Assembly: GCF_000973105.1 (NCBI RefSeq)
Contig: NC_015844.1
Span: 3,778,501-3,842,500 of the forward strand
Source of the DNA: Zobellia galactanivorans
Lineage (GTDB): Bacteria > Bacteroidota > Bacteroidia > Flavobacteriales > Flavobacteriaceae
Direction: 5' to 3'
DNA: 64,000 bases
Under the pieces are notes generated by a model. That model was given only the letters and a program-made list of their open reading frames with translations. It did no database searches and was not told the origin of the DNA. The position numbers were made by a program, and so were the translations under genes. This document shows positions 8,393 to 16,552 of the stretch, one piece after another (position 1 is the stretch's first letter; each line of letters opens with the position of its first letter).

Positions 8393-9461
8393 AGAATGAT
8401 TTGTTTTGGCTTTTCCAATAGGTTATTTCGCTGTTATAAATTTCATTCGGCTTTATTCCGAAATCGGCTAATGGGATTGGCATATTTTTAATCATTCTAT
8501 ACTCTTTTATAAAATTTACTTTACCATTAACCCAAGCATTACCTAATGAAGAATTGACATTATAAAAAAGTAATAATTGTTCATAATCTGAAAGCTGTGC
8601 TCTTAAAGTTTTTGCATAAGAACGTTTCATTTCTTTATCAAAAACTTCATCATCTTGTTCTGATATTATTTTAACAGATTGATATAAATGTCTAAAATAA
8701 TGACCAAGTCTAGATATGTGTCCACCAAAGGGAATATAATCAGGTTCATATTCCAAAACATTTGGATTATCTTTCAGTTTGACTTCGAATTTTATAGGTT
8801 TTTTAGCATCTCTTCTTTTCTCCTTTATAGTATTTAAATTCTTTATTAAGGCAATGATAAATTCTTGATGACAAACGCCTGCTAATGATTTTACTATTAA
8901 AGAGTCACTATTTCTACCTATTCCCATAAAGAAAATATGATATGCTATGTTGATTATTGCTTTTTCATCTTTAATATCAAATCCTGTTTCTTTTTCATTG
9001 TATTCTTCTATAAATTCTTTAGTTTTTGCATAGCAAAATCGAAATTCACTAAACATTGAGATAAACACTTTTCTCCCTTTATAATAATTTGGTAATGAAA
9101 TTTTTGATATTTCTATTTCATTTGTATTTTCCCTATGTAACCTTATGGCTTCATAAAATTTATTTTCAAAACGTTCAATGGTAACATCATTTGCTTGTTT
9201 CTTAAATTGTAGTGTTTGTTTCTGGTTAGCCTTATATTGAACCCAAAATGCCAAAAAAGTCAATAACGCTGCTGCTATTGCAATAAAAGGCGTCATTGTT
9301 CCGCCAATTGTGTCTCCAATTTGTCCTGTTTTTGTGAAATTTAACCAGTCTAGTTTAAGAGTAAAAAGAAATGGCAAGAAACAAATAATTAGAATGAAAA
9401 TTCCAAAATATTTCATCATACTCCAGAAATCCTTGTCAAATATTTTGTCTTTTTCACTCAT
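8361..9461 (-). CDS. Putative phage abortive-infection (AbiC-like) membrane protein
   Basis: 366 residues with two N-terminal membrane segments (about 15-35 and 50-75) separated by TKTGQIGDTIGGTMTP, the signature of putative phage abortive-infection proteins of the putAbiC type. A cytoplasmic helical domain follows, with conserved-looking blocks KFYEAIRLHR and YFRHLYQSVK. Family members are linked to phage-triggered growth arrest; the mechanism is not known. It is first in its unit, 19 bp inside the right end (TTACAGCTAAC, 9472-9482), and overlaps the PD-(D/E)xK gene downstream. Confidence 0.7.
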   Translation of the reverse strand: MSEKDKIFDKDFWSMMKYFGIFILIICFLPFLFTLKLDWLNFTKTGQIGDTIGGTMTPFIAIAAALLTFLAFWVQYKANQKQTLQFKKQANDVTIERFENKFYEAIRLHRENTNEIEISKISLPNYYKGRKVFISMFSEFRFCYAKTKEFIEEYNEKETGFDIKDEKAIINIAYHIFFMGIGRNSDSLIVKSLAGVCHQEFIIALIKNLNTIKEKRRDAKKPIKFEVKLKDNPNVLEYEPDYIPFGGHISRLGHYFRHLYQSVKIISEQDDEVFDKEMKRSYAKTLRAQLSDYEQLLLFYNVNSSLGNAWVNGKVNFIKEYRMIKNMPIPLADFGIKPNEIYNSEITYWKSQNKSFFEWDERTHNG

Positions 9462-9479
9462 TTTGTTTGTATTACAGCT

Positions 9480-9668
9480 AACGGTCTTGTATATGAAACG
9501 TAGCGTGTAAAAAGACGCTGACTTTTCGGATTATATACGAGCCGAATTTTTAAATTTTTCTTTTTATCTTTATTTTACTAAAAGCCAAATTTAAAAATTT
9601 GGCGGTCTTCGCAAATACACGCAAACCTCTCGAAAAGCCTGTAATAGCTATGTTTTATATACGTTGTT
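9480..9668. repeat. attC-like element E5 (uninterrupted type example)
   Basis: The cleanest copy. The left arm GCTAACGGTCTTGTATATG (from 9478) pairs with the right arm TTTATATACGTTGTTAGC (to about 9671): the outer boxes GCTAAC/GTTAGC match, a short unpaired spacer follows, then TTGTATAT/ATATAC pair. Further in, CTGACTTTTCGG faces TCGAAAAGCCTG, and a central hairpin is formed by CCAAATTT-aaa-AATTTGG. The box-spacer-box layout resembles integron attC sites. E13 at 45.48 kb is a diverged sister. Confidence 0.65.
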
Positions 9669-9676
9669 AGCACCAG

Positions 9677-11812
9677 TTATTTTTTTTCGGCAAGCAATTT
9701 TTCAAATATTTCTTTCCAACTTTTTACCAGTTTATCATCTATTTTCTCAAAATGCTTGTCAAATCTATTTTGAATTGTTCGAGCCAATTCTACTTTCCAT
9801 CCATCCTCTAAATCAATTGAATTATTTTTAGCCCAATCCTCAATTTGGTCAACAATAGGTTTTTTCGAATCGTGGAAATCCTCAAAATATTGGTCGCAAC
9901 GATACATTCTATCAATAGTAGAAATAATAGCTTCTGTCGGTATTAAATCCTCAATCTCGTATTCTTTGTCCGAAAGAAAGTCTGCAACACCTAAAACCTT
10001 GTCTTTTTCATCTCTATATCTCCCACTTTTTAGACTTTTAGCGTATTCTTTACCTGTTTTATCAGAATCTAAAAGTACAAATGGCAAGTCATCTTCTCTT
10101 GATGAAACAAGTTTTGAAACTGGTCCCATTCCTCGAACACCACCAGTTGGAATAAAAACTATTTCTTTCGAATATTGTAATTCGCCTTTACCTATCAAAA
10201 ACCTCTTTAAAAGACTTAAATAAACTTGGTCGCTAACTCCTTCTACTAAAACTGGTAAACAGCCCAATAACAATGTGTCAGAAACAGTCAATCCCAAAGC
10301 TGCGTGAATTGGATAAATTGATTTTTCAGCATCTTCTTCATTATATCTCAAGTTTGCAGATATTTTTGTTCTTCCAGTTTGTTTATCTACATAAACAGCC
10401 TTTACATTGGCAAGGTTATCCATATCCACCAAAAAAGGCGAATGAGAAGTATATATTAATTGGTTATCCTCTGATAACTTTCTAAAAAATTTAGCCAAGT
10501 CATATTGAGCAATAGGATGTAACGATAAACCTGGTTCGTCCAATAATAATATTGTATTTGAGTGCCCTTCTTTCGTTTCTACAAGGAAAACGAGAAAGAA
10601 ACTAAAAAACCATTGTAAACCTCTACTTCTACCTTCTAATTCAATTGCTTCTGGTCGTAAACTATCTGATACATTAATTCTAAAATGTTGTCCATCGGCT
10701 TCAAATGCAAAAATATAATCTCCTTGTAGCCACCATTGCTTAAAACTCTTTGTTAATTGCGTAGCAGCAGACCTTAACAATATTCCTCGTTCTCTTTTTT
10801 TATCAGCCCATTCTTGAATTTCCTCTTCTGATAATTCTTCTTCTTCTGTGCTGATTACTTGATTACTATGATTTAATTTTTTTATAACAACTTTTCTATC
10901 ATTTCCTAATTCATAAATTTCCTGTGGCGATAATTTAACGTATTTGAATAGAACATCAAGAGTTCGAACCTTTGCTCTCGCTGATTCGGTTAAATCTTTT
11001 CTTTCAAAATCTTCTATTACTCTCGGTAAAAATATTTCACTATCCAAATTCCCGTAATCGGAATAGTAAACAAATTGAGGTATGTTTGCCAATACTTTCT
11101 GTCTGATTTCAGATGTTGTTTCAATAGCTTTACCTTCAAATGCATTTATAAAAAAATCAAGTTTTTTAATCAAATGTTTTCTGAAAATAATCGGTAAATT
11201 CTGCTTTTTTCCAAAATTGTCTTCTTGAAATTTATTTGCTCTTTCGATAATTCCTTGCACATCAGCCTGAACAACATCATCTTCTTTAATAGAATTAATT
11301 TCATTCTCTAAAAAAGTATTTATTGTAGCTTTTAATTCGTCTGACTCTTTTGTGAATGCTTCTTTTTGCTCCAGTATAGTTTTAAAACTATCAATCAAGG
11401 TTTTAATTCTATGTGACGGAAAGCTGTCTAATTTTGAATATGGAAAAGAAATATAATATTTGCCATCATATTTTCTTTTTACTAAAGATGTTTTAATTTG
11501 CGAAATATCACATTTAAGTTCTTCAGCTATCTCTTTTTGAATAGTGTCTCCAAGAAGAAAATCGGCAGCTATGAATACATCATTTGAATGTCCGTCAGCT
11601 TTAAAATTGCTATAGAGATGTCTTGGAAAATCATCTAATGGTACAATTGGCTCATCATTAGCTGGATTCAATTTCCAAAGTGCAATTAATAGATTAGTTT
11701 TACCAGCTTCGTTAGTTCCAACCAAACAAGAATTGTCAGCTGCTTCAATCCAATCACTTTCCTCAATTGAGCGAAAATTATATACTTTAAATCTTGTTAA
11801 TTTTGTTGTCAT
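9677..11812 (-). CDS. OLD-type ABC ATPase with TOPRIM domain
   Basis: 711 residues. Walker A GTNEAGKT (32-39), a signature-like segment LEGRSRGLQW, Walker B ILLLDEPGLSLHP, a switch segment YTSHSPF, and a C-terminal TOPRIM nuclease domain with E524 (VEGVSD) and the acidic pair D582/D584 (LLDSD). This is the OLD (overcoming lysogenisation defect) nuclease layout. No UvrD-type helicase follows, so it fits a stand-alone class 1 OLD rather than a Gabija pair. It is the only gene of its unit, with ends GTTAGCACCA (9666) and inverse TGGTGCTAAC (11851). A defence role is inferred from family and neighbours. Confidence 0.82.
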   Translation of the reverse strand: MTTKLTRFKVYNFRSIEESDWIEAADNSCLVGTNEAGKTNLLIALWKLNPANDEPIVPLDDFPRHLYSNFKADGHSNDVFIAADFLLGDTIQKEIAEELKCDISQIKTSLVKRKYDGKYYISFPYSKLDSFPSHRIKTLIDSFKTILEQKEAFTKESDELKATINTFLENEINSIKEDDVVQADVQGIIERANKFQEDNFGKKQNLPIIFRKHLIKKLDFFINAFEGKAIETTSEIRQKVLANIPQFVYYSDYGNLDSEIFLPRVIEDFERKDLTESARAKVRTLDVLFKYVKLSPQEIYELGNDRKVVIKKLNHSNQVISTEEEELSEEEIQEWADKKRERGILLRSAATQLTKSFKQWWLQGDYIFAFEADGQHFRINVSDSLRPEAIELEGRSRGLQWFFSFFLVFLVETKEGHSNTILLLDEPGLSLHPIAQYDLAKFFRKLSEDNQLIYTSHSPFLVDMDNLANVKAVYVDKQTGRTKISANLRYNEEDAEKSIYPIHAALGLTVSDTLLLGCLPVLVEGVSDQVYLSLLKRFLIGKGELQYSKEIVFIPTGGVRGMGPVSKLVSSREDDLPFVLLDSDKTGKEYAKSLKSGRYRDEKDKVLGVADFLSDKEYEIEDLIPTEAIISTIDRMYRCDQYFEDFHDSKKPIVDQIEDWAKNNSIDLEDGWKVELARTIQNRFDKHFEKIDDKLVKSWKEIFEKLLAEKK

Positions 11813-11848
11813 AGTTCAATGGTTTGTTGTTTGGTCATAATTGGTGCT

Positions 11849-12136
11849 AACTTGTTTATATGCGGAACATTCCGTCTTTTATCCTGCCAATCCGGTACAA
11901 TATGCGGAGGTTACGGTTTAATTTATTACTATTATTTCATTTAAGCGATAAAACCGCTATTTTTTATATACGGTGTGCTTGTTGCACAACCATGAATTCC
12001 ATCAATATGTACTTGTTAGGTTATTTTTGTTTTTTTTAAATATAACTAACTGATATAATGTGTTTTAATTGTTTTAGATAATTCAAAAACTATCAATTCA
12101 TTCCTGATGACGAGTTGTGTAAGGGTTACCGGTGTT
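11849..12136. repeat. attC-like element E6 carrying a MITE
   Basis: Runs from AAC (11849-11851) to the GTT at 12134-12136 and is nearly identical to E4, including the left arm AACTTGTTTATATGCGG and the embedded MITE. Its right end (GGTTACCGGTGTTACC) contains the stop codon of the next gene within the core itself. Confidence 0.55.
11979..12126. mobile_element. MITE-like element with IS1182-type ends, copy 2
   Basis: Nearly identical to copy 1 (6920-7068). The left end GTTGCACAAC is intact at 11981-11990; the right end is altered to GAGTTGTGTAAGGG. Non-coding. It sits at the same point of its attC-like element as copy 1, just left of the TTACC..GTT core. Confidence 0.5.
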
Positions 12137-12488
12137 ACCACACGTTTTTATTCCGTTTCTTTTTCCAAAATGTATGTTTTAGTCGAGAAATAAATCCACT
12201 GATTTTTCTACTTTCATTCGACCATTTTCCTTTATACCTTTTATTATTTTTATCATAATCGTGCTGAAGTTCTCCACCTAAATCATCTAAATAAATATCC
12301 AAGTCCATTTTCAATGATTGAAGAGTAGGAATCATTTCGGAATTTTCAGATTTCATTGTTTTTACAATATCTAAAAGTTGATTTCCAACTCTTTTCAATG
12401 AGTAAATACTTGGTTGTTTTAATAGACTCTCATCAAAAATTTCTTTTCTAATTATTTTAGATTTTTCTTCAAATTCTTTAAGTTTCAT
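12135..12488 (-). CDS. Hypothetical partner of SLATT protein
   Basis: 117 residues, soluble, highly charged and mainly helical, with no recognised domain and a Lys/Arg-rich C-terminus. It begins immediately after the stop of the upstream SLATT gene, so the two are probably co-translated. Its TAA stop lies inside the cassette core (GTTACCACAC read in reverse), so the C-terminal residues NVW are encoded by the recombination-site arm. A regulator or sensor for the membrane effector is a guess from pairing only. Confidence 0.55.
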   Translation of the reverse strand: MKLKEFEEKSKIIRKEIFDESLLKQPSIYSLKRVGNQLLDIVKTMKSENSEMIPTLQSLKMDLDIYLDDLGGELQHDYDKNNKRYKGKWSNESRKISGFISRLKHTFWKKKRNKNVW

Positions 12489-13154
12489 TTATTGGTCAGT
12501 TTTAATTAATAGTCCAACTATAATTATTGGTGGTAATATTATTAAAGTGTGATAAATCAAACTTGTTTTAATGTAGTAATCTGCTTTTATTTTGTAAACA
12601 TCTATTTTACTTAATTCGTGATAATCAGCTTTTAATGCTTTAAACATATTATGGTCAATTGGCTCGTGATTTTCGTGTCTTTCTAAAATTCGTTCATATT
12701 TGTCAGATATTTTTTCTGCAAACTCTTTCTTTTCATTCAATTTTGGTTTCTCTTTCAGAGTTTTAAAAATCCTTAAATCATTATACAGTTTTGATAATTC
12801 AAGTCCGCAAGTATGAAATTGTTTTGCTTTTGTACCGAAGTCTTTTGCGTTCTCTATTTGTCCAAACACTAATAATAATATAGAAAGACAAGTAATTGAA
12901 TATGCAATTAAGTTTTCGTCGATTGTTTCAGTTGAATATATATTATAAACTGATAAAAGTCCGACAGCTATTAAATAGACAGATAACATACTTAAACATA
13001 AGTTTGATAAGTCAGCTACTTTCCTAAGTCTTTTACTCGCATTAAATCTACTTCCTTTAGTAGACCAAATTTTATAATTCAATTCCTCAAGAAATGTTTT
13101 GTCTAAATAATCTTTATATGATTTTTTCTTCTCCAATGTTCGTTTTTTACTCAA
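12489..13154 (-). CDS. SLATT-domain membrane protein, candidate effector
   Basis: 221 residues with the layout of the SLATT (SMODS and SLOG-associating two-TM effector) family. An N-terminal basic helix carries RFNASKRLRKVADLSN, two adjacent transmembrane segments follow (about 45-70 and 82-102), then a cytoplasmic helical region, and a third hydrophobic segment near the C-terminus (about 195-215). SLATT proteins are predicted pore-forming effectors in nucleotide-triggered defence systems. No nucleotide cyclase is present here, only the 117-aa partner. First gene of its unit, 10 bp inside the right end (GCCAAC, 13161-13166). Confidence 0.7.
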   Translation of the reverse strand: MSKKRTLEKKKSYKDYLDKTFLEELNYKIWSTKGSRFNASKRLRKVADLSNLCLSMLSVYLIAVGLLSVYNIYSTETIDENLIAYSITCLSILLLVFGQIENAKDFGTKAKQFHTCGLELSKLYNDLRIFKTLKEKPKLNEKKEFAEKISDKYERILERHENHEPIDHNMFKALKADYHELSKIDVYKIKADYYIKTSLIYHTLIILPPIIIVGLLIKTDQ

Positions 13155-13163
13155 ATGTATGCC

Positions 13164-13465
13164 AACAACGGAATATAGTTAATGGTGCTATCCTTTTTAT
13201 AGCACCCGCAAATCTATATCCCTCTTTTTAACCCCTCTAATGTACCACCTTTACGCACATCGGCCTTACGGATTTACGTAAGGCTTTTAAGAAAGTTTTT
13301 AACAGGGGCTCCGTAGGGGGCGGTGAGCAGTAGATAGGTCGGTCTTTGCCCTAAAAACCTTTTGCCCTTCCCTGTAGGTCGCTTTAAAGACGAAACCGCC
13401 TTAAAAAGCGGTTGTAGGGGGCATTGTTTTCATAATTATGGGCTTGTGCAAGGCTTACTATTGTT
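13164..13465. repeat. attC-like element E7 (second subtype)
   Basis: Runs from AAC (13164-13166) to GTT (13463-13465). It contains three successive hairpins: GGTGCTAT/ATAGCACC (about 13184-13206), GCCTTACG/CGTAAGGC (about 13262-13283) and ACCGCC/GCGGT. Its right third (ACCGCCTTAAAAAGCGGTT through GGCTTGTGCAAGGC) resembles the right end of the IS1182 element. It is a near-identical direct repeat of E8 (15410-15709). The 13.15-13.57 kb interval has no gene. Confidence 0.55.
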
Positions 13466-13567
13466 ACAACAAGTTGCGACGCATGGGAGTAAGCACGTTC
13501 TGATTTAAATGCGACTGAAAAAACTTGCTCAGAAGTCCATTCCGATTTCCTATTCTAAAGGTAAAAG

Positions 13568-15298
13568 TCAATCCAAAAGTTTTGAGCCCGATGAGTTATT
13601 AATATAGAGTATCAAATCATAATCTTCGCTTATATCTGTCTCGCAAAATTCACTTTTCATCTTCATAGATCCTACTTGCCTAAAGTCCATTTTTTCCAAA
13701 AGCCATTTGGCATGCATTGGTTTTTCTTCTTTAATTCTACGGAGATCAATAATAAATATCGGAACATCAATAGATCCGAAAAACTTTTCAAAAGTACCAT
13801 TATAAGGTACCTGCGCCTGGTATGTGGTTAGTCCATTTTCCCCCATTGCAGTATAAGTACCTCTATTAAATGCAAAACCTACCGCCACATAATCATTCAT
13901 TAAACTATCGGATAGATAATTTCCCATGCCGTGCATCGTTCTCTGTATATGAGCATTATGCGCCCATATTGCTATTTTCGAATCTTGATTTTGGGATTTT
14001 ATCCACAATAGGTTTTCTGCCATAAATTTATCCCGTGAGAAAACAGTTTTATCCATATATTGCTCAATGACCCTAATATTTTGGTATAGCCATTCCGTCC
14101 TATCCTTGGTAAGACCTAATTTTCCAATTGCTTTCCTCACATGTTCTAATTTTCCCACGATAGTATCTTTATCGTCTTGGGAAACAGCTCCCATCCTTGA
14201 ACCTTGATGTTTTGCTAAAGTTTTATACAATATCCGTTCAATGGCTGTCAAATTGTCCAATATAGTATTATCATCTTTAAATGCTTTTTCCAACTCCTCT
14301 ACCGATAAATTATAATACTGTATATCAAATCCCGTGAATTGTATTTTTTGTTTGGAAGCGTTGTGCAACTTCATCCACTCCACCATATTCAATACTTCCT
14401 GAGTGTCCCAAGTCCAAAAATGCATACCTTTAATTAATTGTTTTGGGTTTCCTTTTCCCTCGATGATATAATCATTGAGCCTATATGCTTCAGGCATGTT
14501 CGCTTCCATAGAAAATATCTCGAAATCTTTTTTCTCAGCTAAGTATTTGACCAATCGATGCTTCATCTGGAATATTTCACTCGATCCATGGGTAACCTCA
14601 CCAAGTGCTACAACCTGGGCATCTCCAATTAAAGAACCTATAATCTCAAGATCTTCATCTGATTTCGTATTAGGATCGTAGGTTGATAAGGGATGTACAT
14701 AACTCTTTAACCATTCCAGTTCTTCACGGGTAGGTTCGGTTAAACGAGGTTGTAAATCCTTAAAAGGCATTCCGTCTATCAGAATTTCAAAATCATCATA
14801 CCAAGCTACTCCGTTACCCACCAACAAGCCGCCAAAGGTAATTTCTGTGGCTTTCTCGTCAACACTCATCTTTAGTGAGACTTCCTGCCAGTTATTCGTG
14901 CCTCTTAACCCACTGTTCTCCATATTATCAAAACCCAAAACCCCTTCGTTGCCACCTACTTCCCACCAAAGACCGGCATATCCAGTATTTACTGAATCGG
15001 TTTTTATATGACCTTTAAACTCTATTGTTCTGCCTTTTGCAAAAGCGATAGGAAAACTTGCAGTAAAAACTCCTGACTGATTTTCCTTAGGATTATTACT
15101 TGTTAACTTTAAACTCCTGTTAGACTCATGTTTTTCGTTTTCATCCAATTTAAAAGTATAGCCAGAATTTGCAGTATACCACCATTTCTTAGGTGTTTCA
15201 GAGCCTCGCAATTCATATTCGAAGCCAAGGTTTAGAAATTCTTGGGAAAATGATTTGCCAGATAAACAAATAAGAATTATTAGAATTGTTGTTCTCAT
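13568..15298 (-). CDS. Secreted erythromycin esterase-like hydrolase
   Basis: 576 residues with a signal peptide (about 1-18, ending SFSQ). An N-terminal beta-rich domain (about 20-175) resembles a carbohydrate-binding-type fold. The erythromycin-esterase domain follows, with the GEVTHGSSE motif and later H and E-rich blocks (WAHNAHIQR). Family enzymes open macrolide lactones or act on other esters; the substrate here is unknown, and resistance should not be assumed. It is the only gene of its unit, with exact private ends GTTACAACAA (13463-13472) and inverse (15403-15412), between the near-identical elements E7 and E8. Confidence 0.78.
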   Translation of the reverse strand: MRTTILIILICLSGKSFSQEFLNLGFEYELRGSETPKKWWYTANSGYTFKLDENEKHESNRSLKLTSNNPKENQSGVFTASFPIAFAKGRTIEFKGHIKTDSVNTGYAGLWWEVGGNEGVLGFDNMENSGLRGTNNWQEVSLKMSVDEKATEITFGGLLVGNGVAWYDDFEILIDGMPFKDLQPRLTEPTREELEWLKSYVHPLSTYDPNTKSDEDLEIIGSLIGDAQVVALGEVTHGSSEIFQMKHRLVKYLAEKKDFEIFSMEANMPEAYRLNDYIIEGKGNPKQLIKGMHFWTWDTQEVLNMVEWMKLHNASKQKIQFTGFDIQYYNLSVEELEKAFKDDNTILDNLTAIERILYKTLAKHQGSRMGAVSQDDKDTIVGKLEHVRKAIGKLGLTKDRTEWLYQNIRVIEQYMDKTVFSRDKFMAENLLWIKSQNQDSKIAIWAHNAHIQRTMHGMGNYLSDSLMNDYVAVGFAFNRGTYTAMGENGLTTYQAQVPYNGTFEKFFGSIDVPIFIIDLRRIKEEKPMHAKWLLEKMDFRQVGSMKMKSEFCETDISEDYDLILYINNSSGSKLLD

Positions 15299-15409
15299 AA
15301 TCTGATATTATTGGAGTTAAAACCTATCGGTTATTCAAACTCCTAATTTTTAACAATCTAGTTTTGAATTCAATTCACTTCTGATTTCATTGTTGGAGCT
15401 ATTTGTTGT

Positions 15410-15709
15410 AACAGCGGAATATAGTTAATGATGCTATCCTTTTTATAGCACCCGCAAATCTATATCCCTCTTTTTAACCCCTCTAATGTACCACCTTTTC
15501 GCACATTGGCCTTACGGATTTACGTAAGGCTTTTAAGAAAGTTTTTAACAGGGGCTCCGTAGGGGGCGGTGAACAGTATATTGGTCGGTCTTTGCCTTAA
15601 AGACCTTTTGCCCTTCCTGTGGCTGCTTCAAAGACCAAACCGCCTTAAAAAGCGGTTATAGGGGGCATTGTTTTCATAATTATGGGCTTGTGCAAGGCTT
15701 ACTTTTGTT
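15410..15709. repeat. attC-like element E8 (second subtype)
   Basis: Near-identical direct repeat of E7 with the same three hairpins and the IS1182-like right third, running from AAC (15410-15412) to GTT (15707-15709). The E7-cassette-E8 layout would let the esterase unit be lost or duplicated by homologous recombination as well as by site-specific exchange. No gene inside. Confidence 0.55.
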
Positions 15710-15722
15710 GGCCACCGGCTTT

Positions 15723-16301
15723 TCAGCCTAGTGCATCCACAATAAATACCAATCCAAAAATCCAGCCGACATAAAGAGAAGTATATCCAAGCGCATATAA
15801 TGCAGATATTCCCAAATCTCCTTTTGTGTCTGCGGATTTATTAAAAACGAATTTTAAAGCACGAAAGAACACCCAGTATAGCATCGCCAAGATTATGAAA
15901 ATCGAAAGCCATAATACAGCTTCGAATAGCACTAAAAGTACTGCTAGAATTATTGTTATTCCAATCCATAAAAGTATTGATAGTAATAGTCCGCCGATTC
16001 CATCTCCGACAGATATATCAGGAGTAGGTGGCATATTTCCAGAATTAAATATTGGGGTCTTAGCCTTATAATTTTCAATTTTAGGAAAGTTATCTAAAAG
16101 ACCAACGCCTTGATAAAGTCCATATGCCATAAACAAAAAAAGAGTGGTAGAAATTATTCCCAATGACAGATAAAAATTCTCAGTCAAAGTCCGATGATAA
16201 TTTTCTCCTGTCAGATAAACCGTTAAAATAGTAACTCCAATTACGATTAGAGATACTTTAAAAACAGATTTTCCTTTTAAATATGTTTGTTTCGCTTTCA
16301 A
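15723..16301 (-). CDS. Hypothetical multi-span membrane protein
   Basis: 192 residues with about five hydrophobic segments (15-32, 42-65, 105-125, 128-150 and 165-190) and a polar loop rich in Pro and Gly (about 70-100). No family recognised. Single gene of the last clear unit of the array. The left end GTTGGCCAC and right end GTGACGAAC agree at seven of nine positions, so the ends have drifted. The start lies 23 bp inside the right end. Confidence 0.55.
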   Translation of the reverse strand: MKAKQTYLKGKSVFKVSLIVIGVTILTVYLTGENYHRTLTENFYLSLGIISTTLFLFMAYGLYQGVGLLDNFPKIENYKAKTPIFNSGNMPPTPDISVGDGIGGLLLSILLWIGITIILAVLLVLFEAVLWLSIFIILAMLYWVFFRALKFVFNKSADTKGDLGISALYALGYTSLYVGWIFGLVFIVDALG

Positions 16302-16323
16302 TATTATTTTTCAGCTTGTGACG

Positions 16324-16400
16324 AACAATAGAATACAGGTGTTGATGCTATGCTGCTTATATAAACTAAGGTAGTAAATCTCATATACCTTGATCTAAAA
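16324..16400. repeat. Half attC-like element E9 (left arm only)
   Basis: Begins AACAATAGAATACAGG and continues with TGATGCTAT-type sequence like E7, E8 and the half elements at 30486 and 31683, then fades before 16.45 kb without a GTT core. It probably marks the edge of the array against ordinary chromosome. Confidence 0.4.
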
Positions 16401-16460
16401 AAAAGTGGACTTCAGTGGTTTTAGGGCTTCCATAGAAGTACCTAATGCTTCTGTCAGGGC

Positions 16461-16490
16461 AAAAAAAAAGCCCGTAAAGAGGCTTTTTTT
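16461..16490. terminator. Bidirectional intrinsic terminator
   Basis: AAAAAAAAAGCC and GGCTTTTTTT form a stem around a short loop, giving a U-tract on either strand. It would end transcription of the minus-strand genes starting with 16553-17080 and shield them from the array. Confidence 0.7.
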
Positions 16491-16552
16491 GGATCGTTCT
16501 GTGGCGGGCTACTGGCTTTTGCGCCGGTCGTCCCGAGTTGCTAGGTGTTCGT

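Noticed and set aside
9677-11812. Gabija system
   Set aside because: The OLD-type gene has no UvrD-like helicase partner in its cassette or next to it.
387-12136. CRISPR-like repeats
   Set aside because: Elements are 120-300 bp, separated by whole genes, with no short regular spacers.
571-16326. Toxin-antitoxin or REP arrays as the explanation for the intergenic elements
   Set aside because: The ends vary between units but match within a unit, which generic repeats or terminators do not explain.
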